Assembly (NCBI GenBank): GCA_029775925.1
Contig: JARVKB010000034.1
Span: 1 to 39,173 of the forward strand
DNA from: Nitrososphaeria archaeon
GTDB lineage: Archaea > Thermoproteota > Nitrososphaeria > Nitrososphaerales > JACAEJ01
Length of the DNA stretch: 39,173 nt
Reading direction: 5' to 3'
Each line of letters starts with the position of its first letter. Position 1 is the stretch's first letter. A program made the translations under genes and the position numbers. Below are positions 8,339 through 15,465 of this stretch, one piece after another. Under the pieces are notes generated by a model, which saw nothing but the letters and a program-made list of their open reading frames with translations, made no database searches and was not told the origin of the DNA.

Positions 8339-9295
8339 GTGATAATATTGATAGGTTTAAAAGGGCTTGACTACCTTGACTTTGAAAAGCCAAAGATACT
8401 GGCTTTTTGTGGCAAAGGAGGAGTTGGTAAAACTACATGTGCATCTTCTACTGCACTTCACTTTGCTAAAAAAGGGCTTAAAACATTGCTTATATCGAGT
8501 GATCCAGCCCCATCACTATCCGATATTTTAGAAGTTAATGTGAGAGGAAATATAACTCCAATAAATTACTGTGAGAATCTTAACGCTATAGAGTTGGATT
8601 ATGATCTAGTAGTAAAAAGATGGAAAGAAAAGTTTGGATATGAAGTTTATGAAGTCTTATCATCTTTTTTACCAGTAGGAGAAGAAATAATAGAGTATAT
8701 TGCTGGAGCACCAGGTATTGATGAAGAATTCGCATTGAGTTATGTACTTGATATTTACGAAAGTAGTAACTACGATACCATAGTCTGGGATACAGCCCCT
8801 GCAGGGGGTACTCTATCCCTTATAAAGTTGCAAGATAAGTTCTACAAGCATTTAGGCGAAGCAGCTAAATTGTATGTAAAAGTGCGCAAAGCATTAGAGA
8901 TGCTTACGAAAGGAAGAGCTAGAAGGGATCCGTTGAACATAATAGCGTCTTGGGAGAAATTGGCTGAAAGAGTTCTCAATATGCTAAGAGATAGAAGGAC
9001 TCATGCGATAATAGTAACCATTCCTGAAGCTTTAGGAGTTCATCAGACGGAGAGGGTCTTTAAGGAACTTGAAGCATTTGGCATGTATATCAGTAAAATA
9101 CTTGTAAACTATGTTATTACTGAAGACATTTGTGTTTGTGATTTTCATAGACAAAGGGCTAATATGCAAAAATATTATCTAAATATATTAAAGAATAGAT
9201 ATGAGAAAAAGCCTGGCTTAGCCATTCTTCCACAATTACCAAGAGAAGTTAGAGGAATAAAAGCCATAAATAAGGTAGAGGAACTTCTATTTTGA
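8339..9295 (+). CDS. ArsA/Get3-family ATPase
   Basis: Deviant-Walker P-loop ATPase of the ArsA/Get3 group, whose members deliver tail-anchored membrane proteins (Get3) or drive arsenite efflux (ArsA). The P-loop is GKGGVGKTT at residues 25-33, including the signature lysine; SSDPAPSLSD is the A-loop/switch I. Switch II reads DTAPAGGTLSL at 151, where Get3 and ArsA usually have DTAPTGHT, so the histidine is replaced by glycine. A late CDFHR segment replaces the usual metal-binding cysteines or client groove markers. At 318 residues it is a single ArsA unit. The start is GTG. Coupling to the upstream radical SAM gene is inferred from a 10-nt gap. The arsenic role is unlikely because no arsB or arsenite-binding Cys triad is visible. 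Confidence 0.85.
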   Translation: MIILIGLKGLDYLDFEKPKILAFCGKGGVGKTTCASSTALHFAKKGLKTLLISSDPAPSLSDILEVNVRGNITPINYCENLNAIELDYDLVVKRWKEKFGYEVYEVLSSFLPVGEEIIEYIAGAPGIDEEFALSYVLDIYESSNYDTIVWDTAPAGGTLSLIKLQDKFYKHLGEAAKLYVKVRKALEMLTKGRARRDPLNIIASWEKLAERVLNMLRDRRTHAIIVTIPEALGVHQTERVFKELEAFGMYISKILVNYVITEDICVCDFHRQRANMQKYYLNILKNRYEKKPGLAILPQLPREVRGIKAINKVEELLF

Positions 9296-9301
9296 TAAAA
9301 G

Positions 9302-9310
9302 ATATATAAT
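9302..9310 (+). promoter_or_regulatory. TATA box for the zinc-ribbon gene
   Basis: An ATATATAAT stretch is centred about 26 bp before the ATG at 9332, predicting a leaderless transcript. Confidence 0.5.
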
Positions 9311-9331
9311 AGTATTTGCAGTTGTTAGCAA

Positions 9332-9511
9332 ATGTCAGGAAAAGTATCATTACCAACATGCTCATCATGTAATAAACCTATAATGCCAGATGAGAAGGCA
9401 GTAAAGTTCTATTGCTTTAACTGTGGACAAGTACTGATATGGAGATGTGAAAGATGTAGAAAATTCTCAAGAGAATACAAGTGCATAAATTGTGCATTTA
9501 TAGGTCCTTAA
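9332..9511 (+). CDS. Small four-knuckle zinc-ribbon protein (HVO_2753/DUF1610-like)
   Basis: A 59-residue protein with four CxxC knuckles at Cys10/13, Cys28/31, Cys39/42 and Cys51/54, enough ligands for two zinc ions. The second knuckle is FNCG and the last is followed by FIGP, matching the conserved archaeal zinc-finger family represented by haloarchaeal HVO_2753, which often lies beside aEF-1beta and has been suggested to act around translation or RNA. Its function remains uncertain. ATG 9332 is the only suitable start and fits the TATA box upstream. It stands alone between the ArsA-like gene and FEN-1 rather than next to aEF-1beta. Confidence 0.88.
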   Translation: MSGKVSLPTCSSCNKPIMPDEKAVKFYCFNCGQVLIWRCERCRKFSREYKCINCAFIGP

Positions 9512-9626
9512 TAGATATCAAGTATACACTTTATTGATGAGCAGATTATTGGATTTCCTGATTATCTTGAAAGCGATAGTTTATCGACATTTATTTAAAC
9601 ATCTTTAAATAATTCACTTGTACAAA

Positions 9627-10652
9627 TTGGGTGTAGATTTAGGAGAGATAATCCAAAAGAAAAAATTGTCATTAGACGAATTATCAGGTAGAATACTTGC
9701 TATAGATGCCTATAATGCCCTCTATCAGTTTTTAGCAGTCATTAGAGGTGAGAAAGGAGAGCCATTAATGGATAAACAAAGAAGGATAACAAGCCATCTT
9801 AGCGGATTATTTTATCGGACTATAAATCTATTAGAAAAGGGAATAAAAGTGGTTTATGTCTTTGATGGAGAGCCTCCAGAGTTAAAAGAAGCTGAGATTG
9901 AAAGAAGGAAAGCGATAAGAAAAGAAGCCATTATCAAGTATGAGGAAGCGATAAGGTTTGGAAGATTAGAAGAGGCTAGAAAGTATGCTCAAATGACTTC
10001 CCAATTAAAGGATGCCATGGTTAAGGATGCAAAAAGATTATTAGATTATATGGGAATTGCATGGGTTCAGGCTCCATCAGAAGGAGAGGCACAGGCATCA
10101 TACATGGCAGAAAAAGGTTATGTGTGGGCAGTTGTTTCCCAAGACCACGATTCTCTATTATTTGGCGCCCCTAAGCTCGTCAGGAATTTGACGATATCTG
10201 GGAGAAGAAAGCTTCCTGGTAAAGATGAATATGTTGAGATAGAACCAGAAATTATAGATTTAAATCAAGTATTGACCAATTTAGGTATAACAAGAGAGCA
10301 ACTTATAGATATTGGGATCCTTGTTGGTACTGACTTTAATCCAGACGGTTTTAAGGGGATAGGGCCTGTAAAGGCTTTGAAGTTTATTAAGAATTATGGT
10401 AAACTTGAAAACATTCCTGAATTAAAAGATGAGTTAAAAAGTATAGACTATAAATCTATAAGAGAGATTTTTCTCAAGCCTAAAGTTACAGATTCTTTTA
10501 AACTAAGATGGGAAGAAATGAATGTAGAAGCAATAGTCGATTTCTTATGTCATGAAAGAGATTTTTCTGAGACAAGGGTAAGAACAGCCCTATCAAGGAT
10601 AGAGGCAATAAAAAAGAAGGAGTCCGAGTCTTTGGAAAGATGGTTCTCTTGA
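9627..10652 (+). CDS. fen: Flap endonuclease 1
   Basis: Structure-specific nuclease that removes 5' flaps during Okazaki-fragment maturation and long-patch repair. The XPG N and I regions are intact: IDAYNALYQFL, VYVFDGEPPELK, APSEGEAQASYM and VSQDHDSLLFGA supply the acidic metal ligands, then GTDFNPDGFKGIGPVKAL forms the helix-hairpin-helix/H2TH. The C-terminus ends ESLERWFS, a PIP box that would dock to PCNA. I place the start at TTG 9627, giving MGVDLGEII; FEN-1 proteins conserve the Met-Gly N-terminus because the glycine packs near the active site. A TTG three codons upstream (9618) is the alternative. The length, 341 residues, is normal. The gene overlaps PCMT by 13 nt, so the two are very likely cotranscribed. 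Confidence 0.95.
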   Translation: MGVDLGEIIQKKKLSLDELSGRILAIDAYNALYQFLAVIRGEKGEPLMDKQRRITSHLSGLFYRTINLLEKGIKVVYVFDGEPPELKEAEIERRKAIRKEAIIKYEEAIRFGRLEEARKYAQMTSQLKDAMVKDAKRLLDYMGIAWVQAPSEGEAQASYMAEKGYVWAVVSQDHDSLLFGAPKLVRNLTISGRRKLPGKDEYVEIEPEIIDLNQVLTNLGITREQLIDIGILVGTDFNPDGFKGIGPVKALKFIKNYGKLENIPELKDELKSIDYKSIREIFLKPKVTDSFKLRWEEMNVEAIVDFLCHERDFSETRVRTALSRIEAIKKKESESLERWFS

Positions 10653-11341
10653 GAAACTTAGATTACTCATTTATGAGAAAAAAGATGGTTGAGGATTTAA
10701 TAAGAGTAGGAATTATTAAATCTAAAGAGGTTGAGAGAGCTTTTCTTAAAGTTCCTCGTGAAGAATTTGTATGGCCAAATATAAAACATATCGCTTATGA
10801 AGATACACCTTTACCTTTAGGAAATACTGGACAAACGATATCAGCGCCACATATGGTAGCGATAATGCTAGAAGAACTCGATCTTAAGAAAGGATTAAAG
10901 GTTTTGGAGATAGGAGCTGGAAGCGGATATAGTGCAGCTCTTATGGCTGAGATAGTCCAACCTAACGAGAGTAATACAAAGGGAGGCCATGTTATAAGCA
11001 TAGAAAGAGTTTCTGAACTGATAGATTTTGCAAGAAATAATTTGGAAAGGACGGGGTACTCTAATAGAGTATCAATAGTATTTGGGGATGGTACTCTAGG
11101 TTATCCAGAAAGAAAGGAAGAGATGCTATACGATAGGATTGTAGTCACTGCTGCTGCTCCTCACATACCAAAATACTTAAAAATTCAACTTAAAGAAAAT
11201 GGTATAATTTTAATCCCTGTTGGAAATACTTTTATGCAAACTTTAATTAAAGGTTTTAAGCGTAAAGGAGAATTAGAAATACATGAAGTTTGTGGCTGCA
11301 TGTTCGTTCCTTTAATAGGGGAAGATGGATTTAGACCTTAA
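10640..11341 (+). CDS. pcm: Protein-L-isoaspartate O-methyltransferase
   Basis: SAM-dependent methyltransferase that methylates isoaspartyl residues in aged proteins so they can revert to aspartate. The family landmarks are present: VPREEFVWP, the substrate loop NTGQTISAPHMVAIMLE, and SAM motif I LEIGAGSGYSAALMAE near residue 85, followed by RVSELIDFARNN and DRIVVTAAAPHIP. The protein is 233 residues, within the archaeal range. The ATG at 10640 lies inside the end of FEN-1 in another frame; the next in-frame ATG at 10673 is possible and would remove 11 residues without touching a motif. Translational coupling to FEN-1 is likely. Confidence 0.93.
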   Translation: MVLLRNLDYSFMRKKMVEDLIRVGIIKSKEVERAFLKVPREEFVWPNIKHIAYEDTPLPLGNTGQTISAPHMVAIMLEELDLKKGLKVLEIGAGSGYSAALMAEIVQPNESNTKGGHVISIERVSELIDFARNNLERTGYSNRVSIVFGDGTLGYPERKEEMLYDRIVVTAAAPHIPKYLKIQLKENGIILIPVGNTFMQTLIKGFKRKGELEIHEVCGCMFVPLIGEDGFRP

Positions 11342-11342
11342 A

Positions 11343-11759
11343 CTAAATTGAGATTACCATTTTACCTTTAGTGTTGCTATTATTTAACATTAAAATTATA
11401 TATCTTGGAATATCTATGGCTGCTTTATCTGATTTTATAGCTAATGTCCTAGGACAGATATAATTGCTTTTTCTAACGACAATATCTTTATCATCAGTTA
11501 GTGTTAGAGATGGATGCCCCATCCCTTTAGCTTCAAAAACATATTCGCCAACCTGAATAGTTATCTTAATAGGAACATTGCCATTTATGAGTTTTTTTAA
11601 TCTATCATCTAAATCTCTACATGATTTGTTTGCTTTAACTCCTATTATACAATCTCCTCTTAAAGAGATTTCCTTTTCTTTTGTTATTTCAAAAGTAGTC
11701 TTATGGGTAGCTCTTATCAAAGGATGACCAAAGAATTCTACAATATCCATTACACTCAT
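11343..11759 (-). CDS. DUF371 family protein
   Basis: A 138-residue member of the archaeal conserved DUF371 family. Typical segments are FFGHPLIRATHKTTFEITK, SLRGDCIIGVKA and GMGHPSLTL, matching the family's GHxxIxxxHxTTxEIT and RGDCIxG patterns. There is no established biochemical function. The start codon lies 4 nt after the stop of the ACT-domain gene, so the two form an operon. ATG 11759 is used; a second ATG three codons in is possible. It ends 1 nt from the convergent PCMT stop. Confidence 0.85.
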   Translation of the reverse strand: MSVMDIVEFFGHPLIRATHKTTFEITKEKEISLRGDCIIGVKANKSCRDLDDRLKKLINGNVPIKITIQVGEYVFEAKGMGHPSLTLTDDKDIVVRKSNYICPRTLAIKSDKAAIDIPRYIILMLNNSNTKGKMVISI

Positions 11760-11763
11760 TTTA

Positions 11764-12477
11764 TTATTTCCTCGCTTCAGATATAAGCTCGGTTAGAGTT
11801 GAGAAAGCTGCACCAACATCTTCCATTTTGACGATCATTATAGTATCTGTAAAGCAACTTGTAGTATCGTCTATGTTTATCATTCTTCTGGAGAGTTGAC
11901 TATAAAAAGTGGCTATACACCCTGGTGTATCAGCTATTTCTTTAGGGCTCCTCACTATTATAGCTGCAAGGTTTGTCTTCTCCTCTAAGATATCTTCTTC
12001 TTTAAATAAAGAGCGAATTTCATGAAATAATTTTTGATCAAAGACAATGGTTATGGCAGATATACTTTCAGATACTTGAAGAAATTCCTCCTGATACTCT
12101 GCTAAAAGATTTCTTATAGTTAAAAGACTTTTCCTTGTCTTCTCAATAGACAGCTTAACTACATCAGTCCTTACGTTTATTGCACTCTTTGCTATGATTT
12201 CTTTCACATTTTCAAAAAATTTGTCATGAAATTTCTTTGCTCTTTTAACAGCAGTTATTATGCTTTGAATCTTTACATCTCTTTGTAAGATTCCCTCAAC
12301 CTTTGGCTTTATAATTCTCGCTATAGCACTGAAATTTCCATAACCTCTTCTGAGAGCGTCTTGGAATGCTACATCATTTTCTATAATTCTATTCACAATT
12401 TTTGATACAGATTCTCCTTTTATTGTATCTTGATCGATCGTTTTAACTTTTTTTCTTATTTGATCAATTTTGGTCAT
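11764..12477 (-). CDS. ACT-domain protein
   Basis: A 237-residue protein with an all-helical N-terminal half (about 1-135, many Lys/Arg/Glu heptads, and a segment resembling a helix-turn-helix: FQDALRRGYGNFSAIARIIKP) and a C-terminal ACT-like half starting near AITIVFDQ. ACT domains bind amino acids and regulate their metabolism. It is divergently transcribed from argG across a 70-bp promoter region, which suggests it senses arginine, lysine or a related amino acid and controls the adjacent operon. The sensing role is inference; the ACT assignment rests on the strand-helix pattern and the NIDDTTSCFTDTIMIVK segment. DUF371 follows 4 nt downstream. Confidence 0.65.
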   Translation of the reverse strand: MTKIDQIRKKVKTIDQDTIKGESVSKIVNRIIENDVAFQDALRRGYGNFSAIARIIKPKVEGILQRDVKIQSIITAVKRAKKFHDKFFENVKEIIAKSAINVRTDVVKLSIEKTRKSLLTIRNLLAEYQEEFLQVSESISAITIVFDQKLFHEIRSLFKEEDILEEKTNLAAIIVRSPKEIADTPGCIATFYSQLSRRMINIDDTTSCFTDTIMIVKMEDVGAAFSTLTELISEARK

Positions 12478-12482
12478 TTAAA

Positions 12483-12503
12483 TCTGATAATGATCGAATC
12501 AGA
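12483..12503. promoter_or_regulatory. Possible operator dyad
   Basis: Arms TCTGAT and ATCAGA are separated by 9 nt, immediately upstream of the ACT-domain gene start and next to the argG TATA box. On the minus strand it would cover the predicted transcription start of the ACT gene. A regulator of the Lrp/LysM type would bind such a site, but six-base arms may be chance. Confidence 0.3.
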
Positions 12504-12510
12504 CCAAAAA

Positions 12511-12518
12511 ATATAAAA
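12511..12518 (+). promoter_or_regulatory. TATA box of the arg/lys operon
   Basis: ATATAAAA places transcription start near 12540, just ahead of the ATG of a 20-codon upstream ORF at 12545 and about 55 nt before the argG start. Its AT-rich complement could serve the divergent ACT-domain gene. Confidence 0.5.
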
Positions 12519-12544
12519 ACATTTTGGAGATAAATATCCTGCTC

Positions 12545-12607
12545 ATGGAGTGGGATGCACAAAAATACAACAGCTTAGGTATGGGGGTTAAAGAAGCTGA
12601 CCGATAA
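12545..12607 (+). CDS. Possible 20-codon upstream ORF (leader peptide)
   Basis: ATG 12545 begins 20 codons ending KEADR and TAA at 12605-12607. It lies right at the predicted start of the operon transcript and overlaps the first codons of argG in another frame. Its stop falls four codons into argG, an arrangement compatible with coupled or attenuated translation. Equally, it might be a chance frame, or the true argG N-terminus disrupted by a one-base indel, since skipping one T at the stop would join it to the argG frame. Confidence 0.25.
   Translation: MEWDAQKYNSLGMGVKEADR
12583..12589 (+). promoter_or_regulatory. Shine-Dalgarno of argG
   Basis: GGGGGTT ends seven bases before CTG 12597. 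With no ATG, GTG or TTG in frame ahead of the PP-loop, this site decides the start. Confidence 0.5.
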
Positions 12608-13799
12608 AATTGTACTGGCCTACTCTGGTGGACTGGATACATCAGTCAGTATATTATGGCTTAAAGAGAAATTCATGGCTGATATAATAACAGTCACAGT
12701 AGATGTTGGTCAAAAAGAAAACCTTGAAGAAATTGGCGAAAGGGCTAAACAAATAGGAGCGATAAAGCATTATTTAATAGACGCAAAAGAAGAGTTTGTG
12801 AAAAATTACATATTTCCATCTATTAAAGCCAATGCTTTGTACGAATCAAAGTATCCGTTAAGTACTGCTCTCTCAAGGCCTCTTATAGCCTCAAAGGTTG
12901 TTGAAGTTGCTGAGAAGGAAGGGGCCTTCGCAGTTGCTCATGGTTGTACTGGTAAGGGCAACGATCAAGTGAGATTCGAGGTTACAATAAAGTCTTTAAA
13001 TCCGAATCTTAAAGTAATTGCACCAGCTCGTGAATGGAATCTTAGTCGCGATCGAGAGATCGAGTATGCAAAAGAGCACGGAATAAGAATTGAATTAAAG
13101 AAATCTATTTTTAGCATTGATCAAAACTTATGGGGGAGATCGATCGAATGTGGACCTTTAGAAGATCCTGATGTAGAACCCCCTCCAGAAGCTTTTGAGT
13201 GGGTAAAGCCGTTAAATCAAACATCAGAAAAAGCAACTTATATCAATATTAAGTTTGAAAAAGGAGTCCCGATTGCTATAGATGGTGAAGAGAAAAAACC
13301 TGTAGATATTATATCACATCTCAATCAAATAGCTGGAAAGAACGGAATAGGAATTATAGACCATATAGAGGATAGAGTAGTGGGGATAAAGTCTCGCGAA
13401 GTTTATGAATGCCCTGCTGCTCTATGCCTTATCGAGGCTCACAAAGATCTCGAAAAGCTTGTATTGACTCGAAATGAGTTATTTTTTAAGGATATCGTTG
13501 ATTCACAATGGGCTTGGCTTGTATACGCGGGCTTATGGCTAGATCCTTTAAGGTATGATCTTGATGCCTTTATCAATTCGACTCAAGAAAGGGTTAATGG
13601 GAATGTTAGAATAAAGCTTTACAAAGGTAATTATAGAGTTGTCGGGCGCTCTTCACCCTATTCACTGTATGATATGAACCTTGCAACCTATGGAATATCT
13701 TCCAAATTCGATCAATCATCTGCTGGAGGATTTATAGATCTTTGGGGATTGCCTACTCGTGTAGCCCATTCAATGCTATACAAGATGAAAAAGAAGTGA
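12597..13799 (+). CDS. argG: Argininosuccinate synthase, apparent CTG start
   Basis: Joins citrulline and aspartate using ATP to make argininosuccinate. The PP-loop AYSGGLDTS is at residues 8-16 if translation begins at CTG 12597, giving MTDKIVLAYSGG, the normal ArgG N-terminus, and 400 residues, the normal length. The first ATG in frame (12675) would remove the PP-loop, so it cannot be the start. In frame, an upstream TAG at 12576 is followed by no ATG, GTG or TTG before the motif. CTG 12597 has GGGGGTT seven bases upstream. Further landmarks are AHGCTGKGNDQVRFE and VGRSSPYSLYDMNLATY. The alternative is a one-base indel joining the upstream 20-codon ORF. It is the first gene of a seven-gene operon; the TGA stop overlaps the GTG of argH. 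Confidence 0.92.
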   Translation: MTDKIVLAYSGGLDTSVSILWLKEKFMADIITVTVDVGQKENLEEIGERAKQIGAIKHYLIDAKEEFVKNYIFPSIKANALYESKYPLSTALSRPLIASKVVEVAEKEGAFAVAHGCTGKGNDQVRFEVTIKSLNPNLKVIAPAREWNLSRDREIEYAKEHGIRIELKKSIFSIDQNLWGRSIECGPLEDPDVEPPPEAFEWVKPLNQTSEKATYINIKFEKGVPIAIDGEEKKPVDIISHLNQIAGKNGIGIIDHIEDRVVGIKSREVYECPAALCLIEAHKDLEKLVLTRNELFFKDIVDSQWAWLVYAGLWLDPLRYDLDAFINSTQERVNGNVRIKLYKGNYRVVGRSSPYSLYDMNLATYGISSKFDQSSAGGFIDLWGLPTRVAHSMLYKMKKK

Positions 13800-15298
13800 A
13801 GTTAATCATGGATATATTAAGAGGAAAAAGATTATCAGAATTTTCTCCTGATGCTGCTATCTATACTTCATCTATAGATAGTGATAAATTCCTTGTATCA
13901 TCAGTAATAAAGATAAACAAGGCACACATGATCATGCTAATAAAGAGAGGAATAGTGGATTTGGAGGAAGGGTATAATTGTATCCAAGCTCTGGAAGACA
14001 TTCCTAAGGATATAACTATGGATCCAAAACTCGAGGATGTTCATATGAATATAGAGGCACAAGTGATAGAAAAAGTAGGAGATGTTATAGGAGGGCAATT
14101 GAACCTTGCTAAAAGCAGGAACGATCAAGTTGCAACAGCCATAAGAATGGTGCTGAGAGATTTTATATTAGACATAGCATCATCTCTAAACCACCTAAGG
14201 GAGGTTATTCTAAAAAGGTGTGAAGAGAATTTAACAACACTAATGCCAGGTTATACTCATTTACAGCATGCTCAACCTATTACTCTTGCCCATCATCTTC
14301 TTGCCCATCACGACGCTATTATGAGAGATAGTGAAAGGTTGATGGAATCATATAAAAGGGTGAATTTAAGCCCTATGGGAGCATGTGCTTTAGCTACTAC
14401 TGGCTTTAAGATAGATAGAAATATGGTCGCTGATCTTTTGGGCTTTGATGGTTTAGTTGAGAATTCAATAGATGCTGTAAGTACAAGAGATTTTGCAGTG
14501 GAAATTATATCAGATCTTGCCATTCTTATGACGAATTTGAGTAGATTTTCAGAAGAATTAGTATTATGGAGTACTCAAGAATTCTCGATAGTAGAAATGC
14601 CAGAAGAATATTCATCAACTAGTAGCATAATGCCACAGAAGAAGAACCCAGTAGTAGCCGAATTGATTCGTGCCAAAGCTTCTAAGGTTTATGGTAATTT
14701 AATGGCTTCTTTATCAATATTAAAGAGTTTACCTTATAGCTATAATCTTGATTTACAAGATCTTACACCTAATATTTGGGATTCATGTCAAATCACTTTA
14801 ACATCAATAAATGTTCTCAAGAATATGCTTGAAAAGGTTAAATTTAACGAAAAAAGGCTTATGGAGCTTGTAAAAAATGGTATGCTAATGGCAACAGAAC
14901 TTGTAGATACTCTTGTAAGAGAACAAAAAATATCTTTTAGGATTTCTCATAGGATAGTAGGGATGCTCGTAAAAAAAGCCTTAAACGAAGGAAAAAGTTT
15001 AGAGCAAGCTGTCAAGGAAGATTTGATCAACATTATTAAAGAAAATACAGGAAAAAGCATAAGTATTCCTGAAGAAGTCTTAAGAAAAACTCTTGACCCT
15101 ATTGAGAATGTTAAGATTAGATCTGTAAAAGGGGGACCGAGCCCGGATGAAGTTTCAAGGATGGTAAGGGAGAGACAGAAAGCTTTAGAGAAGGATTATG
15201 AATGGATTATAAAGAAAAGAGAGTCTCTAAATTTTGCCGATGAAAAATTTTCTAAAGAAATCTTAAGCATAAAGGAGGTGATAAAGACACGAAAGTAA
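13796..15298 (+). CDS. argH: Argininosuccinate lyase
   Basis: Splits argininosuccinate to arginine and fumarate, the last step of arginine synthesis. It belongs to the fumarase/aspartase superfamily, with signature TSSIMPQKKNPVVAELIRAK holding the catalytic flexible loop. Other conserved segments are HMNIEAQVIEKVG, KSRNDQVATAIRM and PGYTHLQHAQPITLAHHLLAH. GTG 13796 overlaps the argG stop in GTGA, a typical coupling junction, and gives 500 residues; ATG 13808, four codons later, is an equally reasonable start. The frame extends back to 13742 but that part lies in argG. The 3' end overlaps lysW: a perfect Shine-Dalgarno for lysW sits inside the last codons. Confidence 0.95.
   Translation: MKLIMDILRGKRLSEFSPDAAIYTSSIDSDKFLVSSVIKINKAHMIMLIKRGIVDLEEGYNCIQALEDIPKDITMDPKLEDVHMNIEAQVIEKVGDVIGGQLNLAKSRNDQVATAIRMVLRDFILDIASSLNHLREVILKRCEENLTTLMPGYTHLQHAQPITLAHHLLAHHDAIMRDSERLMESYKRVNLSPMGACALATTGFKIDRNMVADLLGFDGLVENSIDAVSTRDFAVEIISDLAILMTNLSRFSEELVLWSTQEFSIVEMPEEYSSTSSIMPQKKNPVVAELIRAKASKVYGNLMASLSILKSLPYSYNLDLQDLTPNIWDSCQITLTSINVLKNMLEKVKFNEKRLMELVKNGMLMATELVDTLVREQKISFRISHRIVGMLVKKALNEGKSLEQAVKEDLINIIKENTGKSISIPEEVLRKTLDPIENVKIRSVKGGPSPDEVSRMVRERQKALEKDYEWIIKKRESLNFADEKFSKEILSIKEVIKTRK
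15274..15282 (+). promoter_or_regulatory. Perfect Shine-Dalgarno of lysW
   Basis: GGAGGTGAT is fully complementary to the usual archaeal 16S rRNA 3' end. It lies inside the end of argH and is spaced six bases from ACG 15289, the apparent lysW start. Confidence 0.8.
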
Positions 15299-15462
15299 AA
15301 TGCTTAGAGTGTGATGGAGATATAGAAATACCAGACGATGTTGTGGTAGGAGAGATAGTAACATGCCCCGACTGTGGCCAGGATTTTGAAGTATGTGCAA
15401 CTAATCCTGATGGCCTATCATTGAAAAGGGCAGAAAACATTGGCGAAGACTGGGGAGAATAA
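15289..15462 (+). CDS. lysW: Amino-group carrier protein LysW, apparent ACG start
   Basis: Small acidic carrier whose C-terminal glutamate side chain is linked to the amino group of alpha-aminoadipate or glutamate, protecting it during lysine or arginine synthesis. The 57 residues carry zinc ligands Cys5/Cys8 and Cys26/Cys29 and end EDWGE, the obligatory attachment motif. No ATG, GTG or TTG occurs in frame between the preceding stop (15253) and Cys5. ACG 15289, six bases after a perfect Shine-Dalgarno, gives MKVKCLEC, matching LysW N-termini. The gene overlaps the end of argH by 10 nt and is followed by lysX after 3 nt. A gene caller limited to usual starts would miss it. A sequence error at the start is the alternative. 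Confidence 0.93.
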   Translation, partial: TKVKCLECDGDIEIPDDVVVGEIVTCPDCGQDFEVCATNPDGLSLKRAENIGEDWGE

Positions 15463-15465
15463 GAT

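Noticed and set aside
8339-9295. Arsenite-pump reading of the ArsA-like gene
   Set aside because: There is no arsB, arsR or arsenite-binding cysteine triad in view; a Get3-like or other role fits better.
9533-9562. C/D-box-like TGATGA and CTGA before FEN-1
   Set aside because: The C box lacks the preceding purine, and no C' or final D box with terminal stem is visible.
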